Source: Nitrososphaerota archaeon (GTDB lineage: Archaea > Thermoproteota > Nitrososphaeria > Nitrososphaerales > Nitrosopumilaceae). From it: a DNA stretch of 35,291 bases. The stretch covers positions 1-35,291 of the forward strand of contig VBPL01000017.1 in NCBI GenBank assembly GCA_005877205.1. The letters run 5' to 3'. Made by a program: the position numbers and the translations under genes. Under the pieces are notes generated by a model that ran no database searches, was not told the DNA's origin, and saw nothing but the letters and a program-made list of their open reading frames with translations. Of this stretch, positions 7,294-14,232 are shown piece after piece; position 1 is the first letter of the stretch; each line of letters starts with the position of its first letter.

Positions 7294-7316
7294 TCGCTAG
7301 CGATATCACTAGTGAT
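7291..7316. promoter_or_regulatory. Tandem palindromic operator of the PadR-family regulator
   Basis: Two 12-bp perfect palindromes abut exactly: ATCGCTAGCGAT (7293-7304) and ATCACTAGTGAT (7305-7316), consensus ATCRCTAGYGAT. The first extends to a 16-bp perfect palindrome, ATATCGCTAGCGATAT (7291-7306). The pair overlaps the downstream edge of the TATA box and the predicted transcription start, and reaches the start codon. A dimeric winged-helix protein bound here would block transcription, so autorepression by the adjacent regulator is the natural inference. I noticed no further copy in the window. Confidence 0.7.
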
Positions 7317-7824
7317 GATTTCGGACTGGATTCAGCGAGTTGGCAGTTGCGTCCCGCGAGGATTTTCAAGATACTTTATCTTAGATGCGCTCAAGAAAAA
7401 ACCAAGTACGGGAAAGGAGATAATTGACGCAGCTATTGCTCAAAGTGACGGCAAGTGGAAGCCTTCACCAGGTTTGATTTATCCTTTACTTGGAAGACTA
7501 TTGGATGAGGGTCTAATAGAAGAGACCAAGGATGGAAAGTATCAGATAACTAAGAGGGGAAGGACCATTTCAGAAGACCTAGAAACAATGAATAAAATAG
7601 TGAAAAATCAACTTGATGTAGTCTTTAGAGTAGGTAGTGTAGGTAAATTCTTGACTATGGACCTCTTGGAGCGCATGTTTACCATAGGAAATTCCCTTAG
7701 CTCAAACATATCACGCATGACCAAGGAAGAGACTAGTAGATACAAGAAATTCCTCGAGTCAGAATTGCGTAAAGTCGAATCGGCAGAAAAAAAGTCGCAG
7801 GGAAAAGAGATCAAAATCAACTAA
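7315..7824 (+). CDS. PadR-family winged-helix transcriptional regulator
   Basis: A 169-residue DNA-binding protein. After a short N-terminal segment (SDWIQRVGSCVPRGFSR) comes a PadR-type winged helix: FILDALKKKPSTGKEI, then SPGLIYPLLGRLLDEGLIEE, then KYQITKRGR for the wing. The C-terminal half is helical and charged, likely the dimerisation region. The start is the ATG at 7315; a GTG one codon earlier (7312) is equally compatible with the promoter. Two abutting palindromes in front of the gene look like its own operator. It diverges from sdhA with about 97 bp between, but the operator lies next to its own promoter and about 45 bp from the sdhA box, so control of sdhA is not suggested. The ligand is unknown. 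Confidence 0.85.
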   Translation: MISDWIQRVGSCVPRGFSRYFILDALKKKPSTGKEIIDAAIAQSDGKWKPSPGLIYPLLGRLLDEGLIEETKDGKYQITKRGRTISEDLETMNKIVKNQLDVVFRVGSVGKFLTMDLLERMFTIGNSLSSNISRMTKEETSRYKKFLESELRKVESAEKKSQGKEIKIN

Positions 7825-7857
7825 GCAATAAATAATTGTAAAACTGTATAGCCGCAG

Positions 7858-8718
7858 TTGGCAAGTATCAGGAAATTAGTGTATGACAAATCAAAGCCTC
7901 TAGTTTTTCCAGGTGTCTACGACGCGATAACTGCCAAGATTGCACAGAAGGTAGGCTTTGAAGCTATGTTCCAGACTGGATACGGTACGTCTGCGTCTCT
8001 TCTTGGGATGCCAGACTATGGTTTCATAGGCTCTACAGAAACCATTGAAAATGCAAGAAGAATATGCAAAGCGGTATCTGTCCCGGTGATAGTAGATGTG
8101 GATACCGGTTACGGTAATCCTTTGAGCGTGTGGAAAATTGTTAATGAATTAGAAACCATAGGTGCAGCAGGTATTTTCTTAGAGGATCAGAAGTGGCCAA
8201 AAAGATGCGGACATATGGCAGGCAAGGAAGTAATTCCAAAGGAAGAATATGCCGAAAAGCTGCGTGCCGCCATTGATGCACGGAAGAGTAAGGAATTCAT
8301 AATTGTGGCAAGGACTGATGCACGTGCTACTGAAGGATTTGATGCTGCAATAGAACGAGGTTTATTATACAAGGAAATTGGAGCCGATGCTATTTTTGTT
8401 GAAGCGCCAAAATCAGTTGATGAAATGAAGAAGATAGGAAATTCAATCAAAGCTCCCTTGGTGGCAAATATGATAGAAGGAGGTGCAACACCTCTTCTTC
8501 CTTCAGACCAATTACACAAGATGGGCTTTAACCTAATTTTGTATCCTCTCTCTGTACTGTATGCTAGCACATTTGCTACAATTGAAATTCTTAAAGAATT
8601 GAAAGAATCTGGCACTACCTCCAAATTGAGAAAGCGTCTTGTCAATTTTGATCAATTCAACAATATTGTTGAACTTTTGAAATTTAGAAAGATGGAAAAT
8701 AAATACGCAACAAAATAA
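7858..8718 (+). CDS. Isocitrate lyase / PEP mutase family enzyme
   Basis: A 286-residue Mg-dependent C-C or C-P bond enzyme of the isocitrate lyase superfamily, closest in layout to 2-methylisocitrate lyase and carboxyphosphonoenolpyruvate mutase types. Key sites are metal-binding DVDTGYGN (residues 80-87), the loop with catalytic Cys KRCGH (115-119, C117) and VARTDA. It lacks the extra domains of large isocitrate lyases. The substrate is not resolvable; no prpC, prpD or malate synthase gene lies nearby. TTG is the only start that fits the AT box centred near 7831 (about 27 bp upstream), implying a leaderless mRNA. The gene follows the PadR-type regulator by 33 bp with its own promoter. Confidence 0.87.
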   Translation: MASIRKLVYDKSKPLVFPGVYDAITAKIAQKVGFEAMFQTGYGTSASLLGMPDYGFIGSTETIENARRICKAVSVPVIVDVDTGYGNPLSVWKIVNELETIGAAGIFLEDQKWPKRCGHMAGKEVIPKEEYAEKLRAAIDARKSKEFIIVARTDARATEGFDAAIERGLLYKEIGADAIFVEAPKSVDEMKKIGNSIKAPLVANMIEGGATPLLPSDQLHKMGFNLILYPLSVLYASTFATIEILKELKESGTTSKLRKRLVNFDQFNNIVELLKFRKMENKYATK

Positions 8719-8725
8719 AAGGCAA

Positions 8726-8739
8726 CAAAAAAGAAAAAG
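8726..8739 (-). terminator. T-rich terminator downstream of alba
   Basis: On the minus strand the sequence after the alba stop runs into CTTTTTCTTTTTTG (8726-8739). U-rich tracts without a required hairpin are typical archaeal terminators. It lies in the 41-bp gap between two convergent genes. Confidence 0.5.
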
Positions 8740-8759
8740 TGTTTGTCAAGGCACTTTGT

Positions 8760-9044
8760 CTATGAAGTGTTTCTCTTTACTTCAATTTCTATAGTAGAAA
8801 CATTCCTAGAACGTCCATCCTGTGACTGAAGCTGTTCTGAACCAATCTTGATGTTTCCGATGGAATAGCCGGCATTTTCTGTTTTTCGTGCGACTATCTG
8901 AGCTACGTCAACCGCACGGCCGATACTAAGTCCTCTTGCCTTGATTGAGATTTTTGGTTGGTTTGCCAGCTGTATGAGCGTAGAAGTAACATACGCCATC
9001 AGAGGCTTCTTACCGATGTAGATAGTTTCTCTAGATTCTGACAT
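8760..9044 (-). CDS. albA: Alba chromatin / RNA-binding protein
   Basis: A 94-residue Alba (Sso10b) family protein that coats DNA and RNA as a dimer. The start of the Alba fold is clear: ETIYIGKKPLMAYVTSTLIQL, including the Lys pair at the position of the nucleic-acid-contact and acetylation site. SIKARGLSIGRAVDVAQIV follows, then a hairpin and a final strand (VSTIEIEVKRN). The length is standard. Its ATG lies 26-27 bp from a self-complementary ATTTAAAT box (9067-9074) that also fits the divergent gene at 9098, so both appear to be leaderless genes sharing one TATA element. A U-rich terminator follows. Confidence 0.94.
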   Translation of the reverse strand: MSESRETIYIGKKPLMAYVTSTLIQLANQPKISIKARGLSIGRAVDVAQIVARKTENAGYSIGNIKIGSEQLQSQDGRSRNVSTIEIEVKRNTS

Positions 9045-9066
9045 GCGGTCCCTACAATTTGGGATA

Positions 9067-9074
9067 ATTTAAAT
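9067..9074. promoter_or_regulatory. Bidirectional TATA-like box shared by alba and the secreted-protein gene
   Basis: The self-complementary octamer ATTTAAAT is centred at 9070.5. The alba ATG (9044, minus) is 26.5 bp away and the ATG at 9098 (plus) is 27.5 bp away. The 53-bp gap has no other good TATA candidate on either strand. Confidence 0.62.
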
Positions 9075-9097
9075 CTAAGAATAGAAGAATTGTGGCA

Positions 9098-9502
9098 ATG
9101 AAGTTTTTGTTGCCGTTGTTTTTTGTTTTTGTAATTGGCGCTGGTTCAGCTTACGGATATGGAGAGGTTTCTACATTCGATTTTAAAATTGTCAATTCTT
9201 TGGGTGAAGAGATCAAATCTCCAGTGGTCGATCAGCAACTAAATCTACAGACATCTTTGAAGAACCTGAGTGGAAAAAGTGTTGATTGGACTTACATAGT
9301 ACAAATAATTAATTCCGATGGTGCTATTGTTGATTTAAAATACGCAGCAGGGTCCCTAGTAAAAAATCAAACTCTAACAGCTGCGCTTTCTTGGACTCCT
9401 CAATCCAGTGGAAATTACAAAATTGAGACATTTGTCTGGGATAACTTGCGTGACATAGATCCACTTGGACCAATGTCGACTTACATCATAACTGTTACTT
9501 GA
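9098..9502 (+). CDS. Secreted protein with an Ig-like (CARDB-type) fold, 134 aa
   Basis: The first about 20 residues are a clear signal peptide (MKFLLPLFFVFVIGAGSAYG), so the protein is exported. The remaining about 115 residues alternate hydrophobic and polar as beta-strands (FDFKIVNSLGEEI, LNLQTSLKNLSG, DWTYIVQIINSDG, ALSWTPQSSGNYKIETFVWD). This resembles one bacterial/archaeal Ig-like or CARDB-type domain. No enzymatic motif is visible, so binding or surface adhesion is possible but unproven. ATG 9098 is preferred to a GTG two codons upstream because it matches the TATA spacing. The tRNA-Ala gene ends 8 bp after its stop on the opposite strand. Confidence 0.72.
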   Translation: MKFLLPLFFVFVIGAGSAYGYGEVSTFDFKIVNSLGEEIKSPVVDQQLNLQTSLKNLSGKSVDWTYIVQIINSDGAIVDLKYAAGSLVKNQTLTAALSWTPQSSGNYKIETFVWDNLRDIDPLGPMSTYIITVT

Positions 9503-9509
9503 CATAAAG

Positions 9510-9583
9510 TGGACCGGGTGGGATTTGAACCCACGATCTCACCCATGCCAAGGGCGTATCCTACGAGGCTAGACGACCGGCCC
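9510..9583 (-). tRNA. tRNA-Ala (GGC)
   Basis: Acceptor stem GGGCCGG/CCGGTCC contains the G3-U70 pair, the identity element for alanine, with discriminator A. The anticodon stem CGCCC/GGGTG carries loop TTGGCAT (anticodon GGC). The T arm GTGGG/CCCAC is perfect. It is 74 nt without intron or encoded CCA. Confidence 0.96.
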
Positions 9584-9717
9584 ATATTTTCAATCAGAAC
9601 ATCAATCTGATTTGCATTAACTTTTTTTGAGAGGATATTAACGTTTAGTGCAATCCAAGAAATTAGCTTGGCCAAAATAGCATAAGATATTTAACTATCG
9701 GAGATTGAACTTTTCGC

Positions 9718-10557
9718 GTGGTCGTAGAAAGTAAAGCAATTATTTCCTACATTCAAATCCAAAAAGAAGATTTAGGAGTTTTCAGATTTAAACCAAAAGA
9801 GGGTGAATTACCGCAGTACAAGTCTGGCCAATTTATAACACTGGGCGCAAATGTTCCTTCTGAAAATAAAGTTATTCGGAGAGCTTACTCGATTGCATCT
9901 AATCCAGAGAACCGCAAGTATATTGAATTATACATTCGGTGGGTAAGAAAACCACTGCCAGGTCGCCTTACAACAGTCTTGTTTGGTTCAAAAGAAGGAG
10001 ATGAGATATCATGGGTCAGGGCAACTGGAGCTTTCACAATTGAAGAGAACAAGCCAAACGGCGAAAAAGATGACAGAAGAATTGTTTGCCTGGGTGGAGG
10101 CACGGGTTTGGCACCCTTCGTCAGTTATGCACGACATCTTCACACCATAGGTAGCAAAAGAGAGATAGTGATATTACATGGAGCAAGTTATGTCGACGAA
10201 TTGGGGTACAGAGATGAATTAACCCAGCTTGAAGAAGAAAGTCTCGATAAAGGTAAAGACAAGTGGAATTTCAGATACAGGGCAACAATCAGTAGGCCAG
10301 ATGAATGGTTTAACAGGACTTGGAATGGGCCTAAAGGAAGAGTAGAAACTTTCTTACAATCAAAGAATGGAGATATGTCTCCGCTTGAGAAACTCGTAGG
10401 AGAGAAGATCACTAAGGAAAATACTGTCTTTTTCATTTGCGGCTGGCAGGGAACCATTGATGGCTGTTTAGATGTTCTGACACCGAGGGGCTTTGTTACT
10501 GAGAGAAATAAGAGGCCAGACAAAAGCTTCGAAATAAAGTTTGAATCTTACGGATAG
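9718..10557 (+). CDS. Ferredoxin-NADP reductase-like FAD/NAD(P)-binding oxidoreductase
   Basis: A 279-residue flavoprotein of the ferredoxin-NADP(+) reductase (Fpr) superfamily. The N-terminal FAD barrel carries RAYSIAS (residues 55-61, the RxYS flavin motif). The NAD(P) domain has CLGGGTGLAPFVSYARHL and, near the C-terminus, the family FxCGWQGTIDG segment. There is no Fe-S domain, so it needs a separate ferredoxin or other carrier; two ferredoxins are encoded about 11 kb away, but no physical link is shown. The GTG start is about 28 bp from GATATTTAA (near 9690), suggesting a leaderless mRNA. It stands alone between tRNA-Ala and tRNA-Pro. Confidence 0.88.
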   Translation: MVVESKAIISYIQIQKEDLGVFRFKPKEGELPQYKSGQFITLGANVPSENKVIRRAYSIASNPENRKYIELYIRWVRKPLPGRLTTVLFGSKEGDEISWVRATGAFTIEENKPNGEKDDRRIVCLGGGTGLAPFVSYARHLHTIGSKREIVILHGASYVDELGYRDELTQLEEESLDKGKDKWNFRYRATISRPDEWFNRTWNGPKGRVETFLQSKNGDMSPLEKLVGEKITKENTVFFICGWQGTIDGCLDVLTPRGFVTERNKRPDKSFEIKFESYG

Positions 10558-10605
10558 ACAAAAATCGTTTGAAAAGATAATATTCTATTACTTGGGCGAA
10601 TCTAC

Positions 10606-10679
10606 GGGGACGTAGGTTAGCTTGGTAGACTGCCAGCCTCGGGCGCTGGATGTCGTGGGTTCAAGTCCCATCGTCCCCA
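10606..10679 (+). tRNA. tRNA-Pro (CGG)
   Basis: Acceptor stem GGGGACG/CGTCCCC with discriminator A, anticodon stem CCAGC/GCTGG with loop CTCGGGC (anticodon CGG), and T arm GTGGG/CCCAT are present. It is 74 nt with no intron or encoded CCA. GATAATATT lies about 26 bp upstream as a promoter box. Confidence 0.95.
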
Positions 10680-10765
10680 TTCCCTATGAAAATTATTGTT
10701 TCTCTGATGCACACTACACAAATACGATCGATGATTGAAATATAACAGCTAAATATACAAGTCAA

Positions 10766-11362
10766 TTGGCAGTTGCAATTTATCTTGCTCATCTGAATCC
10801 TGTTACCAAAGCACATGTAGAGATTATCGAAGATCTCAAAAAAGAAAATCAGGTCAGAGTGTTGCCTGTTATCTTCATGATTAATGGTAAGGAAGATAAC
10901 AGCAAGAGCTTTCCATTCAGTTATGAATTAAGAAAAAAAATGCTTCAAGCTGTATTTGCTGATTCAATCTCAGTTCTTCCAAATTACACATTTTATGCAC
11001 CGTTTGCAAAATATATGCCTCCGCTCCTTTCGCCATTTTCATGGAAAATAAAAAGACAGATTTTAAATGGTATCAAATCGGATTATTTTACGTATACTGG
11101 AGACAGGGCCGAGGGCTTTGTACTCAAGCTCTATGGACTTAATCCTAAGGTTGGAAAGAGAAAAGAAACATCTGCCTCTTTTGTAAAGCAAAAGATGTTT
11201 GAAGCAGCGACTGGCAAGGATACAGATTGGGAAAAATATGTTGAGCCTGAAGTGGTAAAGATAATACATGAAAATTGGGATATTGTAAAGAAATTTGCAA
11301 ATACACAGGATTTAACCTATCGAGTGCTTGGAATGAAATTTCCTAGTAGGGGATTCTGGTAG
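10766..11362 (+). CDS. Nucleotidyltransferase-like (HxGH/ISSxxR) protein, substrate unknown
   Basis: A 198-residue protein resembling the cytidylyl/nicotinamide-nucleotide adenylyltransferase superfamily. The N-terminus has AIYLAHLNPVTKAHVEII, where NPVTKAH stands in for the TxGH nucleotide-binding motif (Gly replaced by Ala). Near residue 137, ETSASFVKQKM fits the ISSTxVR motif, with Lys where Arg is usual. The middle and C-terminal parts match nothing I can name. Both atypical residues leave the reaction uncertain: NMN adenylyltransferase or a cofactor/lipid-headgroup transferase are possible. The start is TTG, with GAAATATAAC centred near 10740 about 26 bp upstream. It is probably monocistronic. 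Confidence 0.65.
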   Translation: MAVAIYLAHLNPVTKAHVEIIEDLKKENQVRVLPVIFMINGKEDNSKSFPFSYELRKKMLQAVFADSISVLPNYTFYAPFAKYMPPLLSPFSWKIKRQILNGIKSDYFTYTGDRAEGFVLKLYGLNPKVGKRKETSASFVKQKMFEAATGKDTDWEKYVEPEVVKIIHENWDIVKKFANTQDLTYRVLGMKFPSRGFW

Positions 11363-11397
11363 AAATAGATTAATTATCGACAGATTTGGTTTTTTGT

Positions 11398-12315
11398 ATG
11401 AAGTCTTTTGTTCCGAAATTTGTTTGGTTTGATGGCAAGTTTGTAATAGATGAAGATGCGAAGGTTTCGGTTATGACTCATGCTATTCATTACGGCACTT
11501 CTGTTTTTGAGGGATTGCGTGGTTATTGGAATTCTAAGAATTTGTATATTTTTAGACTTGATGATCATATCAAGAGGTTCAGAAATTCTGGAAAGGTGTA
11601 TTCTGTGTCACTCAGATTCACAGATAAAGAAATGGCTAATGCGATAATTCAGCTTTGTAAAAAAAATAATGTAAAGGAATCATGCTACATAAGGCCCTTT
11701 TACTTTGTTGGAAGATATGGCATAAATCTTCATGTGACGGAAAATGCTCCAACGCATGCTGCAATAGTTATGTTTCCGTTTGGAGATTTATTCAACAAGA
11801 ATGGAATTACGGCGGGCATCTCTTCATGGAGAAGAATACACGATGTTTCTACACCCCCGCTTGCAAAAATGGGTGGTAATTATCTTAATTCCATATTAGC
11901 AACGCAGGAATCCAAGAGAAATGGTTATGATGAAGCCATATTACTTGACCAACTTGGGAACATAAGTGAAGCTCCAGGAGAAAATATTTTTATCATAAGA
12001 AATGGAAAATTGTCAACCCCACCATCTAGTTCTTCGGCTTTGGAAGGAATAACAAAAGATTCTGTAGTAAAAATAGCTAAGGATCTAGGTTATGATACAA
12101 TTGAGCGTGAGATCCCTCGAACTGAAATTTATTTTGCTGATGAGGTCTTCCTTACAGGAACGGCGGCAGAGATTACTCCTATAATATCGGTAGATGGAAA
12201 GAAGGTAGAGGATGGCAAGGTGGGAAAAATCACTAGAAAAATTCAAGGTATTTACTCAGACGTAACAATGGGAAGAAACAAAAAGTATTCCAATTGGTTG
12301 ACACCGGTGTATTAA
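11398..12315 (+). CDS. ilvE: Branched-chain amino acid aminotransferase
   Basis: PLP-dependent transaminase for the last step of leucine, isoleucine and valine synthesis (class IV fold, 305 aa from this start). Motifs are HYGTSVFEGLRGY near residue 31, catalytic Lys in PLAKMGGNYLNS (K157), and GYDEAILLDQLGNISEAPGENIF, the family signature. ATG 11398 is chosen over a TTG 12 nt upstream because the AT box ATTAATTAT, centred near 11372, lies 26 bp before it, giving a leaderless mRNA. The next gene starts 1 nt after its stop, so it heads a unit running into the sugar dehydrogenase, Trm112-like and acetyltransferase genes. Confidence 0.93.
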   Translation: MKSFVPKFVWFDGKFVIDEDAKVSVMTHAIHYGTSVFEGLRGYWNSKNLYIFRLDDHIKRFRNSGKVYSVSLRFTDKEMANAIIQLCKKNNVKESCYIRPFYFVGRYGINLHVTENAPTHAAIVMFPFGDLFNKNGITAGISSWRRIHDVSTPPLAKMGGNYLNSILATQESKRNGYDEAILLDQLGNISEAPGENIFIIRNGKLSTPPSSSSALEGITKDSVVKIAKDLGYDTIEREIPRTEIYFADEVFLTGTAAEITPIISVDGKKVEDGKVGKITRKIQGIYSDVTMGRNKKYSNWLTPVY

Positions 12316-12316
12316 G

Positions 12317-13252
12317 ATGAGAGTAGCCCTAATAGGTACAGGGGGGTTTGGTAAGAATCACGCACGTGTTCTTTCTCAGCTTGGCGTTTTATCCGCAATT
12401 TGCGACGCAAATCCCTCTAGAGCCGAAGAATTTGGCACCAAATATTCTGTTAATTATTATTCAAGTATAGATTCTCTTTTGAATTCGGAGAAATTTGATA
12501 CTGCATTTGTCTGTACACCCACCTCAACTCATTTTAATATAGCAAAAACACTATTGCAGCAAAAAAAGAACATCTTTGTCGAAAAGCCGATGACATATCT
12601 TTCCCACGAGGGTGAAGAATTAGTAGATCTGGCTAGAAAAAATAAAGTAATTTTGACATGTGGTTATATTGAACGATTCAATCCCGCTGTTTCACTTGTA
12701 AAGGAATATGTTAAGACTAAAAAGTATGGCGAATTAATAATGCTCGAGTTTCACAGAGAGAACAGAATGCCACCTCATATCAAGGATGTGGGTATAATTT
12801 ACGATACTTCGGTTCATGATATTGATACTGCCATGTGGTTGTTTGATGACGTACCAGAGGTGGTATTTGCTCGGTCAGGTAAAATTAGACATGATCATGA
12901 AGATTTTGCTACAATAATGTTAGGATTCAAAGAAAACAAGGTGGCCATAATATCATCCAACTGGATTACTCCGATAAGAGTAAGAAAATTCAATGCCGTA
13001 TGTGGTGACGCGATAATTTCGTCCGATTTTATCACACAAGAGATAAAAATTGAAACCGATACTGGAGCAGAGATCCCACGCAAAGACATGGAAGAACCTC
13101 TTCTGTTGGAGATAAAAAATTTCATCGCAGCGACGGAAGGTAAGGAAGCCATAAGAGTAAAACCAGAACATGCTGTTTATACCACCAAGATAGCTGAAGC
13201 GGCACTTTTATCTAGTCACAAGGGAACCCCAATTTATCTAGACCTAAAATGA
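12317..13252 (+). CDS. Gfo/Idh/MocA-family NAD(P)-dependent sugar dehydrogenase
   Basis: A 311-residue oxidoreductase with an N-terminal Rossmann fold (RVALIGTGGFGKNHARVL), the catalytic segment FVEKPMT (the family EKP), and a C-terminal domain containing GYIERFNPAV and SVHDIDTAMWL. These segments resemble UDP-N-acetylglucosamine 3-dehydrogenases and WlbA/WbpB enzymes, which oxidise C3 of a UDP-amino sugar. An acetyltransferase of the matching WlbB/WbpD type follows two genes later, supporting a role in making a modified amino sugar for surface glycans. The sugar aminotransferase expected between them is not seen here. It overlaps the next gene by 4 nt (ATGA). Confidence 0.87.
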   Translation: MRVALIGTGGFGKNHARVLSQLGVLSAICDANPSRAEEFGTKYSVNYYSSIDSLLNSEKFDTAFVCTPTSTHFNIAKTLLQQKKNIFVEKPMTYLSHEGEELVDLARKNKVILTCGYIERFNPAVSLVKEYVKTKKYGELIMLEFHRENRMPPHIKDVGIIYDTSVHDIDTAMWLFDDVPEVVFARSGKIRHDHEDFATIMLGFKENKVAIISSNWITPIRVRKFNAVCGDAIISSDFITQEIKIETDTGAEIPRKDMEEPLLLEIKNFIAATEGKEAIRVKPEHAVYTTKIAEAALLSSHKGTPIYLDLK

Positions 13253-13518
13253 ACAAAAAAATGATGGAGATTCTTGCTTGTCCAATAGACAAGCATTTCC
13301 CGCTTGAGATTTTCGAGTTGAGCTCAAAAGAAGAAGTTGTTTCTGATGGTGCCATATTTTGCCCGAAGTGTTCGAGGTTCTATCCTATAGTAGAAGAAAT
13401 CCCAATTATGCTACCAGATGAACTAAGAGACAAGGATCAAGACATAGAATTCTTGAAGAAATACAAGAATACTCTTCCTAGGAAAATTGTTAGCGAAGGA
13501 TTACCGTGGCATTTGTGA
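13249..13518 (+). CDS. Trm112-like small zinc-ribbon protein
   Basis: An 89-residue protein of the Trm112/UPF0434 family, known as activating subunits for methyltransferases. The pattern is typical: [17 protein letters not shown], then [26 protein letters not shown]. The first half-knuckle reads CPID, so one of the usual four cysteines is replaced by Asp, while the second (CPKC) is intact. No partner methyltransferase is adjacent. It overlaps the dehydrogenase stop (ATGA), is translationally coupled with it, and sits inside a sugar-modification cluster, so a role there is possible. The charged C-terminal tail ends EGLPWHL. Confidence 0.82.
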   Translation: MNKKMMEILACPIDKHFPLEIFELSSKEEVVSDGAIFCPKCSRFYPIVEEIPIMLPDELRDKDQDIEFLKKYKNTLPRKIVSEGLPWHL

Positions 13519-13525
13519 TGTCAGT

Positions 13526-14002
13526 ATGGTAACGAATTTTGTTTCAGATAAGGCAAAATTAGGAAAAAATGTACGAATATGGCATTTTGCCTATGTAGGA
13601 GATAATACCGAGATTGGGGATAATGTCAAGATAGGTTCACTTGCACACGTGGACTACAATGTGAAAATAGGAGACAATACTATGATCGAAGGAATGGCAT
13701 ACATTCCTCCTCTTTCAAGAATTGGAAAGAATGTCTTTATTGGTCCCGCTGCCTCATTGACGAATGACCCCTATCCTCCTAGTAAGAAAATGATTGGAGT
13801 TATCATCGAAGATGGAGCTGTAATAGGCTCCAGAGCTGTTATCAAGGCTGGGGTAAAGATCGGCAAAAATAGTGTGGTTGCCATGGGTGCAGTAGTAACA
13901 AAAGATGTTCCACCAAATTGTGTAGTTGTAGGAGTTCCTGCCAAAATCAAATATTCGCGGGAAAAATACGATGAGAAAAGGAAAAAATGGGAAAGTGCCT
14001 AA
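13526..14002 (+). CDS. Left-handed beta-helix (hexapeptide) acetyltransferase, WbpD/WlbB-like
   Basis: Repeated hexapeptides ([57 protein letters not shown]) make a trimeric left-handed beta-helix acyltransferase. The segment [16 protein letters not shown] and the ending [14 protein letters not shown] match UDP-2-acetamido-3-amino-sugar N-acetyltransferases. It probably acetylates the 3-amino group of a UDP-sugar prepared via the upstream dehydrogenase. ATG 13526 (MVTNFVSD, 158 aa) is preferred over a TTG 39 nt upstream that would overlap the Trm112-like gene. Its 3' end overlaps that of the convergent small membrane gene by 4 bp. Confidence 0.86.
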   Translation: MVTNFVSDKAKLGKNVRIWHFAYVGDNTEIGDNVKIGSLAHVDYNVKIGDNTMIEGMAYIPPLSRIGKNVFIGPAASLTNDPYPPSKKMIGVIIEDGAVIGSRAVIKAGVKIGKNSVVAMGAVVTKDVPPNCVVVGVPAKIKYSREKYDEKRKKWESA

Positions 14003-14232
14003 TGACTAATTTGTTTGTGAAAGATCCAATTTTTTATCTTTGACATAATGAAAACCCAAATTACTACAAGCAAAAATGCGATAACAGCCTTAATACCGGA
14101 ATCCAGCAGATGAGCGAATGCACCAAAATCGGTAATAGAAATTGGTGCAATTATTGCAATAAGCAATCCTCCTCCAGCTATAATGAGTATCCACATTACG
14201 AAGATATATGCAAAGATAGAAGTGCCTTTCAT
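13999..14232 (-). CDS. Small two-helix membrane protein, 77 aa
   Basis: Two hydrophobic segments (about residues 7-30 and 45-64) separated by a polar loop ([12 protein letters not shown]), with a short basic tail ([13 protein letters not shown]). I do not recognise a family. It is the last gene of the gins23-mcm-hel308-glycosyltransferase string. It overlaps the transferase stop by 4 nt (ATGA), which strongly supports it as a real coupled gene. A role as an accessory of the membrane transferase is a guess from position. Confidence 0.72.
   Translation of the reverse strand: MKGTSIFAYIFVMWILIIAGGGLLIAIIAPISITDFGAFAHLLDSGIKAVIAFLLVVIWVFIMSKIKNWIFHKQISH

Noticed and set aside
9593-9611. Inverted repeat ATCAGA-7 nt-TCTGAT upstream of tRNA-Ala
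   Set aside because: Only 6 bp arms in AT-rich DNA, without a neighbouring regulator; expected by chance.
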